DNA of 64,000 nt from Deltaproteobacteria bacterium (GTDB taxonomy: Bacteria > Myxococcota_C > UBA6777), in contig SBHC01000038.1 of assembly GCA_006226375.1 (NCBI GenBank), forward strand, positions 1-64,000, in the 5' to 3' direction. The notes beneath the pieces are model-generated. The model did not search any database, had not been told where the DNA came from, and saw nothing but the letters and a program-made list of their open reading frames with translations. This document shows, one piece after another, positions 52,882-60,059 of this stretch. Every line of letters starts with the position of its first letter. Positions within the stretch are counted from its first letter, which is position 1. A program made the translations under genes and the position numbers.

Positions 52882-53490
52882 ATGAGAACAAGATCATGGA
52901 CGTTCGTCTGTTTGTTGGTGCTTGGAGTTGCCGTTGTAGGCTGCAAGTCTAAGCCTTTGACGCTCACCTCCAAGGACAAAAAAGTCCAGCTGACTGTGTT
53001 CAAAGGGATGGTCAAGAGTGACTCGCTACACAAGCACGCGGAGCTGCAAGCTTCCAATATCTTTGCGGAGCTGTATGTGGTGGTCTTCAATGAAAAGAAG
53101 ACGAGCTTTCCTGCCAACATCGACCTGAAGCGGTATGACGCTCTGGTCCGAAACAACATGAAGAAAAAGTTGGGACCGACCGGCCGAAAAGAGAAGCCCA
53201 AAGAGGTTAAAATCAACGGCTACTCGGCGGTGCAAGGGTCGTTGTTTGGGAACATTGGCAAGGTCAAGGTGGGATATTTGCTTACGTCCATCGAAACCGA
53301 TGACTCCTACCACCAGGTCCTGGCCTGGACCTTGAGTTCTCACTTCAGCAAGCAACTTCCAACCTTTGTGAAGATGACCAACACCTTCAAGAGAATCGAC
53401 GGACCCAAACCCACGCCGGGAAGCAAGCCTCAGCCCTCTCGAACCACTCCTGCTCCTCGCCGCTCCAAAGCACCCGCTGCTCGCAAATAA
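52882..53490 (+). CDS. Lipoprotein of unknown function
   Basis: A 202-residue lipoprotein. GGGAG precedes the ATG. The signal ends in GVAVVGC (Cys21). The mature part (residues 25-170) alternates beta strands and helices: KKVQLTVFKGMVKSD, then FAELYVVVFNEKKTSFP, KINGYSAVQGSLFG, and HFSKQLPTFVKMTNTFKRI. The layout recalls small outer-membrane lipoproteins that measure membrane or lipid state, but no family was recognised. The last 30 residues are Pro/Arg/Lys-rich. It follows gshB and may be co-transcribed. Confidence 0.7.
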   Translation: MRTRSWTFVCLLVLGVAVVGCKSKPLTLTSKDKKVQLTVFKGMVKSDSLHKHAELQASNIFAELYVVVFNEKKTSFPANIDLKRYDALVRNNMKKKLGPTGRKEKPKEVKINGYSAVQGSLFGNIGKVKVGYLLTSIETDDSYHQVLAWTLSSHFSKQLPTFVKMTNTFKRIDGPKPTPGSKPQPSRTTPAPRRSKAPAARK

Positions 53491-53627
53491 CCTCCCTGTT
53501 TCTTTTCTATCTCTCTTTGGTACTTCCAACCACACAACACTCCTGCATGGCCCGGAACGATTGACAAGCCTTTGCACCGATGAAAGAATTGGTACGGAAC
53601 CAATTTCGAAAAGGGCAGGGGCAAACA

Positions 53628-56600
53628 ATGTCTTGGAAACAATGGGCTTGTGCGATTGGAATTCTTCTCTTGGGTTCGTGCTTGCAGATAGGCTGTACAG
53701 GTAGCGCACCTGTGCAAAGCTGCGTGGACGACGCGACATGCGGTGTTGGAAAGCTGTGCAAGGAGCAGATCTGCGTCGCGGGCTGCAAGACAGATGAAGG
53801 CTGTGAAGGTGCCAACATCTGCGAAAGCGAGTCCTGCATGGCTCCGGCTTGTAGCGGAGAGAAGCCTTGTCCTGGTGGGAAGGTCTGTCGCCAAGGGCGC
53901 TGCTCCAACTGTCAGGACGATGCAGACTGCGGAGCCTCCAACATCTGCACGGATGGTTCGTGCAAAGAAGGTTGCCGCGACGATAGCGCCTGCCAAAACG
54001 GTCAGCGTTGTGACTCCAGCGCTGCTGCGTGTGTGGAGTGCCTGGAAAACAAAGACTGCAAAGAAGGCCAGATCTGTCGGAGCCAACGATGCAATCCATG
54101 CTCCATCGACACCGAATGTGGCGCAGGACGTTTGTGTCTGGAAGGCTCATGCCAAGTCGGGAACTGTCGTTCGTCCAAAGACTGCAGCGCTGGTGAAGTT
54201 TGCAAGAGCAACCAATGCAAATCGTGCAGCGATGACGCAGACTGTGCAGACGGTCAGATCTGCGAACAAGACCAATGCCAGGCTGGTTGCCGCAAGCGAG
54301 AAGACTGTCGCTCCGGGCAGGTCTGTGACACAACATCCAACACATGCAAAGGTTGCGTGGAAGCGACCGATTGCACCGGAGGCTTGGTGTGTACAACCAA
54401 CACCTGCTCCAAGTGTACAGATGACTCCTCCTGTGGCGCAGGGAAGCTATGTCTCAACGGAACTTGTGCAGTGGGGGACTGCCGCCAAACCTCCGATTGT
54501 ACCGGCGGTAATGTGTGCCGAAGCAACCGATGTGGTCCTTGCGCTGTCGACAAAGAGTGTCCCACCGGTCAGATCTGTGTGGAGGGAGTCTGTGGCAAGG
54601 GAGATTGTAGGACCCAAAGCGACTGCCAAAACGGTCAGGTTTGTCTCAAGCAAACATGCTCTCCTTGCACCGAAGACACCGACTGCTCCGCAGGTCAGCT
54701 CTGTATCAGCGGCTCCTGCAAAGCCGGGTATTGTCGCACAGCAAGCCAATGCAAAGGAGGCCTGGTCTGCAAGGCTAACCGCTGTGAGATCTGTACTGCC
54801 AACTCTGAATGTGACCAAGGTTCGGTCTGTGCGGGAGGTTTGTGCAAAGTGGGGAGCTGCATTTCGGATGCAGATTGCTCTGGAGGTTTGGTCTGCAAAT
54901 CCAATGTGTGCTCTGCTTGCGTTCATGACCGCGAGTGCAAGACCAACGAATTGTGCCTGTCTGGCCTGTGCAAAACCGCCGAGTGTCGAACGAATGTCGA
55001 CTGTGCGACAGGCAAACTTTGCATCAACAATGTGTGCTCCACATGCGCCAACGACAACGAATGTGGCAACGGTTTCTTGTGCATCAACAAGGCTTGCGTG
55101 CAGGGCAATTGTCGTCAATCTTCCGAGTGCTTGGGAGGACAGGTCTGCAAAAACAACCAGTGTACCTCTTGTGTGATGGATGTGGACTGTGGAACCGGTC
55201 AGCTGTGTTTGCAAGGTGCCTGTGCGCCCGGTAATTGCCGTGTTGACGGTGATTGCAAGGTCAAAGGACAGGTGTGCAAGCTCAACTCGTGCGCAGCGTG
55301 CCTGTCGGACTCGGAGTGTTCCAACAACCAGGTCTGCTTGTCAGGGTTATGTCAGGCTGGCTGCCAAAGTCGCAACGATTGTCCTGCAGGTCAGGCTTGC
55401 ATCAACAAACAATGTGCGGCCTGCAAAACAGCCAGTGACTGTGGCGCTGGAGCCGTTTGCGTGCAAGGGGTATGTCAGTCTGGAAACTGCCAAACCACCA
55501 ACGATTGCGTCAGCGGGCTTGTCTGTAAAGGAGGTTACTGCACTGTATGTTCGGCGGATACGGACTGCCTCCAATCCAAACTGTGTTTGTTTGGTGTCTG
55601 CCAGGCGGGTTGTCGCAAAGGCTCGGATTGTACAAGCGGTGTTTGCTCCAACTACCAATGCCAGACGCCAACCTGCACCGACAAGGTGAAGAATGGCAAG
55701 GAGACAGACGTGGACTGTGGAGGTTCTTGTCCAGCTTGCGCCACCAATCAAACTTGCAAGACCAACAGCGACTGCCAGAGCCAGACGTGCGCTGGGGGCA
55801 CGTGCTTGTCATTTAAGAGCTGCCAGGATGTTGCCAAAGCGATGGTTCCATCGGGTGAATACCTGGTGGACGCTGATGGAGTAGGTGGCAATCCTCCGGT
55901 CAAAGTCTACTGCGACACCACCAGTCCTTACCTTGCTCCTGTTGGGTTGTGTCAAGCGGAGGTGGGAGCAACCCCAGCGTGCCGTTCGTATGTGGGCGCT
56001 GCTGGGTATAACTTTCAGGGCATTAACTTTGCTGGAAAGATGCAATACAGCGGCACGTTTCTTACGTTGGGGACCACCAAAGTTCCTGGGAACCGAGGCA
56101 TCTTAACTCTCTCCAACAATTCGGTCATTGCTGTGCAATACGCGAAAAGTACGATTCACAGCGTGGACGCTTCAGGAACGTACAGTGCTTGGGGGAGTGG
56201 GTTCTCGAATCCTCATGGCATCATTCAGATGTTCAACAAAGACATCTTGATGGGAGATGTGAAACAAGGTCGCGTGTTCTCGACGACAGGTAGCTACAAA
56301 GGCACCTTTGGACCCTCCAACTTTGTGGGCATCTATCACACACAAATGAGTTCGGGTGAGATTTGGAGCATTCACTCTTCCACGAAGGTGCTTCATCGGT
56401 TTAAGCCGGATGGTACATTGATTGCGACCATTTCGCACCCTGCGTTTGCTCAGTCGGGGAACTTGATCCTACAACTGGCAGGTGGAGGCGTGATGGTTTC
56501 ATGCCATGGAAAGACGGCTCCCTACCAAAACGGTCAGGCCCGACTTGTTTTCTTTGATGCTAGCTACAAACCCATTGTCTTTAACAAGGCTCCCCAAGGT

Positions 56601-56882
56601 ATGACGCTCAACGCCGATGGCAGCCTCAGTCACCCAGATCTTGGCGGTCAACACGATGTGATGCAGCTTCCAAACGGACAGATCTTGATCGCTGGCTTCT
56701 GGACCCAAAAGCTTGTTCGCTTAAACTCCGATGGATCCTATGTTGACTCCATCACGTTGGGGCAAGGCTGCTCGGGCAATGGATGCGCTCATGCTCCGTC
56801 AGGTCTTACGCTGAGCAAGCAGGGGCAGCTATGGTTTACCACAGGAAGCAACCAGTCCCGCGTGGTCACCTTCGGTCCGTAA
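53628..56882 (+). CDS. Giant cysteine-rich repeat protein with fibrinogen-like and propeller modules
   Basis: A 1084-residue exported protein. The ATG at 53628 has AGGGG six bases upstream. The signal ends LLLGSCLQIGC, a probable lipobox. About 650 residues consist of some thirty short modules 'CxxDxDCxxGxxCxxxxC' (for example CQDDADCGASNICTDGSC). A single module CTDKVKNGKETDVDCGG follows, a motif common in Myxococcota. Next is a fibrinogen-like stretch (SCQDVAKAMVPSGEYLVDAD, then PPVKVYCD). The last 300 residues form an NHL-like propeller (GNRGILTLSNNSVIAVQYAK, GEIWSIHSSTKVLHRFKPDG, PNGQILIAGFWTQKLVRLNS). The array of disulfide modules suggests a long surface stalk with a binding head. Confidence 0.85.
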   Translation: MSWKQWACAIGILLLGSCLQIGCTGSAPVQSCVDDATCGVGKLCKEQICVAGCKTDEGCEGANICESESCMAPACSGEKPCPGGKVCRQGRCSNCQDDADCGASNICTDGSCKEGCRDDSACQNGQRCDSSAAACVECLENKDCKEGQICRSQRCNPCSIDTECGAGRLCLEGSCQVGNCRSSKDCSAGEVCKSNQCKSCSDDADCADGQICEQDQCQAGCRKREDCRSGQVCDTTSNTCKGCVEATDCTGGLVCTTNTCSKCTDDSSCGAGKLCLNGTCAVGDCRQTSDCTGGNVCRSNRCGPCAVDKECPTGQICVEGVCGKGDCRTQSDCQNGQVCLKQTCSPCTEDTDCSAGQLCISGSCKAGYCRTASQCKGGLVCKANRCEICTANSECDQGSVCAGGLCKVGSCISDADCSGGLVCKSNVCSACVHDRECKTNELCLSGLCKTAECRTNVDCATGKLCINNVCSTCANDNECGNGFLCINKACVQGNCRQSSECLGGQVCKNNQCTSCVMDVDCGTGQLCLQGACAPGNCRVDGDCKVKGQVCKLNSCAACLSDSECSNNQVCLSGLCQAGCQSRNDCPAGQACINKQCAACKTASDCGAGAVCVQGVCQSGNCQTTNDCVSGLVCKGGYCTVCSADTDCLQSKLCLFGVCQAGCRKGSDCTSGVCSNYQCQTPTCTDKVKNGKETDVDCGGSCPACATNQTCKTNSDCQSQTCAGGTCLSFKSCQDVAKAMVPSGEYLVDADGVGGNPPVKVYCDTTSPYLAPVGLCQAEVGATPACRSYVGAAGYNFQGINFAGKMQYSGTFLTLGTTKVPGNRGILTLSNNSVIAVQYAKSTIHSVDASGTYSAWGSGFSNPHGIIQMFNKDILMGDVKQGRVFSTTGSYKGTFGPSNFVGIYHTQMSSGEIWSIHSSTKVLHRFKPDGTLIATISHPAFAQSGNLILQLAGGGVMVSCHGKTAPYQNGQARLVFFDASYKPIVFNKAPQGMTLNADGSLSHPDLGGQHDVMQLPNGQILIAGFWTQKLVRLNSDGSYVDSITLGQGCSGNGCAHAPSGLTLSKQGQLWFTTGSNQSRVVTFGP

Positions 56883-57201
56883 CGAACCTCTTTCTTCGAA
56901 CAAACACAGCAATCCCTAAGAAGCATCACCACCAGTACGATGAGAAGAAGGTCTGGGGCGATGCATTGTACAGCCGTGCTCTCTTTTCTCCCTGTTGGGG
57001 AAAAGGAGAAGATTTCGGGCAAAAGAGGAAGGCTTGGTGTTGCAGTTTGCTCTGGGCGAACCCATACATGAAAGGTTCGTACATAGATTGTGTGACAAAT
57101 ACAGCAACATGAGTGGTGTTGGTTTGCCACATGAGCAAAGAGGATACTCGTGGGTTCAGGATGGTGGATTTACGGGAAAGCCGAACACAAGGAGAGCGCG
57201 T
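56883..57201. other. Intergenic region with a hairpin
   Basis: No gene recognised. A nine-pair hairpin, CTTTTCTCC - 5 bases - GGGGAAAAG (one G-T pair), lies at 56983-57005, 200 bp upstream of the VWA gene. There is no T-run after it. It may affect the transcript between the neighbouring genes. Confidence 0.4.
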
Positions 57202-57801
57202 ATGAAAGATGCAACATCCATTGTTATGATCCTGGATAAGTCTGGGAGCATGACACCGCTGCGAGACGATGTTATCGGTGGCTTCAACACGTTTTTGAAT
57301 GACCAACAAGCAGAAGGAGACAACGCAGAGCTCACCTTGATTCAGTTCGATGACGAGTACAACATTAACTATGTTTGCAAACCCATCGCAGAGGTAGGCA
57401 GCTTGGCGGCGATTGATTATGTGCCGGGTGGAAGCACCGCATTGCTTGACGCGGTGGGGCGAGCCATCAACGAAGTGGGAGCCAATCTCGCGAAGCGTCC
57501 GGAAGAAGAGCGTCCAAACAAGGTCTTTGTGGGGATCTTCACCGATGGACAGGAGAACGCATCCAAAGAATTCAACCTCTCTCAAATCAAAGAGATGATT
57601 GAGCACCAACAGGAAAAATACAGCTGGGTCTTCCAGTTCTTTGGTTCTGGCATTGATGCTTTCTCTGAGGCGGGACGGATGGGAATTCACCAAAGGATGG
57701 TTTCCTCGCTGGACCGTGGCTCCATCGACAAAACCTACTCATCCGCTTCTCTCTCGGTTCGAAACTATCGCCGCTCAGGGAGAGCTTCCAAGCTTAATTG
57801 A
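57202..57801 (+). CDS. Stand-alone VWA-domain protein
   Basis: A 199-residue cytoplasmic protein with no signal peptide. The ATG at 57202 has AAGGAG seven bases upstream; the frame is open back to 56995 without coding character. The VWA domain shows the MIDAS motif in VMILDKSGSMTPL, the Thr of PGGSTALLDAVGRAI, and the Asp of GIFTDGQENASKEF. The family is of the kind that often acts with AAA ATPases or as stress-related modules, but no such partner is adjacent. It lies between two surface-protein genes. Confidence 0.85.
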   Translation: MKDATSIVMILDKSGSMTPLRDDVIGGFNTFLNDQQAEGDNAELTLIQFDDEYNINYVCKPIAEVGSLAAIDYVPGGSTALLDAVGRAINEVGANLAKRPEEERPNKVFVGIFTDGQENASKEFNLSQIKEMIEHQQEKYSWVFQFFGSGIDAFSEAGRMGIHQRMVSSLDRGSIDKTYSSASLSVRNYRRSGRASKLN

Positions 57802-57999
57802 AAACCAAGAACCCTTACCCAATGGCCGAAAGGTCTGGGGTTGTTAGCGTACCTTCGTGGGTGCTCTGAAAGTTGGGCCCTTGCCCTCGCAACGAGAACT
57901 CATCCATTCAGTCGGGCCGCGCAGGTGCCCCCGCGTTAAACCAAAGGTCACTTTCTTGCCAGCAGCATTCAATCATCCCTTCGGATGGGAGAGCCATAC

Positions 58000-59019
58000 A
58001 TGCATAGGCGCTTAAGGATATCCTGGCTTCTCCTTCGCTGTGGATGGCTTGTTGCTTTGCTTTCGGGGTGCACTGTTCCTGTCCAAATGGTGACGACCCC
58101 CAAGGTCAAAGCACCCGTTGATTCCGATAAAGATGGTGTCCCAGATAAGGACGACCTGTGCCCCAAGCATCCTGGTTTCAAGCACCAGCGTGGATGCAAC
58201 TTCTACCTTGATATGGACAACGACAAGCTCGTGGGAGCCGACGACCGCTGTCCTCTCAAAGCAGGCCCACGTGCGAATCAGGGTTGTCCTCTTCCCGACC
58301 AAGACAACGACGGCGTACCCGACAAGTTTGACCGGTGTCCCAAGGTTGCCGGCTTAAAAATGGCGGGAGGATGCCCTGCAAAGGATACAGACAAGGACGG
58401 CGTGCCCGATACGTTGGACCGTTGCCCCAAAGTCGTTGGTCCAGAGGCTACCTCTGGCTGTCCCTACAGAGACACCGATAACGATGGTATTCCTGACCAC
58501 CTGGACCAGTGCCCCAAGGTTGCTGGACCCAAGGTGGCCAAGGGGTGCCCAATCAAAGACACCGACAAAGATGGAATCCCCGATCATCTTGATGTCTGCC
58601 CCGAAATTCCTGGGACGAAGCGAGGGTTCAGAGGGCACAAAGTAGGTTGTCCCAAAACGCTGGCATGCCCCATTCCTGTACCTTTGATCGTGGGGTCTCT
58701 CTTTTTTACACCCCGGACTCTCCAGTTAAAGGAAGGCTCCTTGGAGCTTCTGGGTAAGGCCTATCAAACGCTCCAAAAAAATCCCAACCTTTGGGTTCGA
58801 ATTGGGGGTCACACCGATAACTATTTCTCCAAGAAGGAAAGTCTGCGGTTGAGTAAGAAGCGAGCCCTTCTCGTACGAAACTATTTGGTGAAGAGGGGCA
58901 TTTCGCCCAAAAGGCTTAAGATTCATTTGTTTGGTTTGTCCCGTCCGATGGTGCCGTACTCTTATCGAAAACGTGACTACTGGAACAGTCGGGTCACTCT
59001 TAAGATTATAAAACAATAG
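58000..59019 (+). CDS. Thrombospondin type 3 repeat and OmpA-domain lipoprotein
   Basis: A 339-residue lipoprotein. The ATG at 58000 has GGAG eight bases upstream; an ATG at 57985 is in frame. The signal ends WLVALLSGC. Six thrombospondin-3-type calcium-binding repeats follow, of the form DxDxDGxPDxxDxCP (DSDKDGVPDKDDLCP, then DTDKDGIPDHLDVCP as the last). The C-terminal 110 residues are an OmpA-like peptidoglycan-binding domain: WVRIGGHTDNYFSKKESLRLS with RALLVRNYLVKRGI, holding the conserved Asp and Arg. It probably links the outer membrane to the cell wall. Function likely structural. Confidence 0.92.
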   Translation: MHRRLRISWLLLRCGWLVALLSGCTVPVQMVTTPKVKAPVDSDKDGVPDKDDLCPKHPGFKHQRGCNFYLDMDNDKLVGADDRCPLKAGPRANQGCPLPDQDNDGVPDKFDRCPKVAGLKMAGGCPAKDTDKDGVPDTLDRCPKVVGPEATSGCPYRDTDNDGIPDHLDQCPKVAGPKVAKGCPIKDTDKDGIPDHLDVCPEIPGTKRGFRGHKVGCPKTLACPIPVPLIVGSLFFTPRTLQLKEGSLELLGKAYQTLQKNPNLWVRIGGHTDNYFSKKESLRLSKKRALLVRNYLVKRGISPKRLKIHLFGLSRPMVPYSYRKRDYWNSRVTLKIIKQ

Positions 59020-59094
59020 GAATCTGTTTCAGCATCTTTGTGACAGGGAGGGGTCAAGACAAAGTCCTCTTGGTGACAAAGATCGAAAATTGTG

Positions 59095-59122
59095 TTGATT
59101 TTGACTTAACGAAAGATAATAC
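59095..59122 (+). promoter_or_regulatory. Candidate promoter of the tetR-like gene
   Basis: TTGATT at 59095-59100 and TAATAC at 59117-59122, with a 16-bp spacer. Both boxes are near consensus. The -10 lies inside the 34-bp palindrome, so a bound repressor would block it. Confidence 0.4.
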
Positions 59123-59137
59123 TATCACTCGTTAAGT
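59104..59137. promoter_or_regulatory. 34-bp near-palindromic operator
   Basis: Outer arms ACTTAACGA and TCGTTAAGT are perfect inverted repeats. Inside them GATA and TATC form a second inverted pair, and the central TA pair also matches. Counting both arms, 28 of 34 positions are symmetric. It is about 44 bp upstream of the tetR-like start. The length exceeds a usual TetR operator (about 15-20 bp) and fits a dimer carrying four DNA-binding domains. Confidence 0.7.
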
Positions 59138-59180
59138 AAGTGCGGTTTGTTTTGCGTGTCTTCAAGAGTGGAAGAGTGGC

Positions 59181-60020
59181 ATGAAAGGTTCGAGTGGCAG
59201 AGGCCGATCCGAGAAGAAAACGCGGGAGGAGAGGCGAGAGAGCATCCTTGACGCGGTGGAGCAGGTGTTGTCTGAGGGCGAGAAGTTAACGTTGGATGCG
59301 ATTGCCCGGGCGTCTGGCGTGTCTCGGGTGACGTTGTACCAGTATTTCTCGGGAAAACAGGAGCTGTTGGAAGCTGCAACCAAGGAGAGAGGTGTTGCCA
59401 TTGAGGGGCTGGAGCAGCCGGGTGTGGAGGAGAGGATCCTGCTGGCTGCTCGTCAGGTGTTTTCTCGTCAGGGGTTCCGTGCTGCGACGATGGAAGAGGT
59501 CGCTCAGGAAGCAGGCGTCGGGACCGTCACTGTTTACCGGCGGTTTACAGACAAAGCGGGTCTGATCCAGGCCTTTGCAGAACATGTAAGGCCCTCCAGT
59601 GCGTCGGGAGATCTAGAGCTATCGACAGACCAAGACTTGGAAGAGACTCTCGCTCTCTTTGCGGCTCGGGTGATGCAGACTCTGTCGCACAACAAGGACC
59701 TGTTTCGGTTGATGTTGCTGGAAGCTCAGGAGATACCTGATGTGCTTCTAGAGCTTCGTCAAAAGCCTGGGCGAACACATTCACGGTTGGCGTCTTTCTT
59801 GGAGGAACACCAAAAGCTGGGACATCTGGAGGGTTTCTCCCCTTCCGAGATGGCTACGGCGTTCATGGGAATGATGTTTAGCTTCAGCTTTTTGCGTCCC
59901 ATTTTGGAAGGAAAATCGACCCAAGATTTTGAAAGGAGTGGTGCGCTCTTGGCGCGTTTGTTTGTGCGAGGTCTGGCAACTTCAGACGGCTTGGGTTCAA
60001 TCGGAACACAACGTGAATAG
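59181..60020 (+). CDS. TetR-family regulator with two tandem HTH domains
   Basis: A 279-residue regulator, longer than the usual TetR (about 200). Two TetR-type helix-turn-helix domains sit in tandem. The first (residues 19-66) reads LTLDAIARASGVSRVTLYQY. The second (82-133) reads TMEEVAQEAGVGTVTVYRRF. The C-terminal part (about 140-270) is a helical ligand-binding and dimerisation domain. Basic residues precede the first HTH. The 34-bp palindrome over the promoter suggests autorepression. It is followed 39 bp later by the Rph-like gene, so the two are probably one operon. The inducer is unknown; a drug or envelope signal is possible. Confidence 0.88.
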   Translation: MKGSSGRGRSEKKTREERRESILDAVEQVLSEGEKLTLDAIARASGVSRVTLYQYFSGKQELLEAATKERGVAIEGLEQPGVEERILLAARQVFSRQGFRAATMEEVAQEAGVGTVTVYRRFTDKAGLIQAFAEHVRPSSASGDLELSTDQDLEETLALFAARVMQTLSHNKDLFRLMLLEAQEIPDVLLELRQKPGRTHSRLASFLEEHQKLGHLEGFSPSEMATAFMGMMFSFSFLRPILEGKSTQDFERSGALLARLFVRGLATSDGLGSIGTQRE

Positions 60021-60059
60021 GCTTTCTTGGAAGCGATACACAAGAGATAGGAGCCAACA

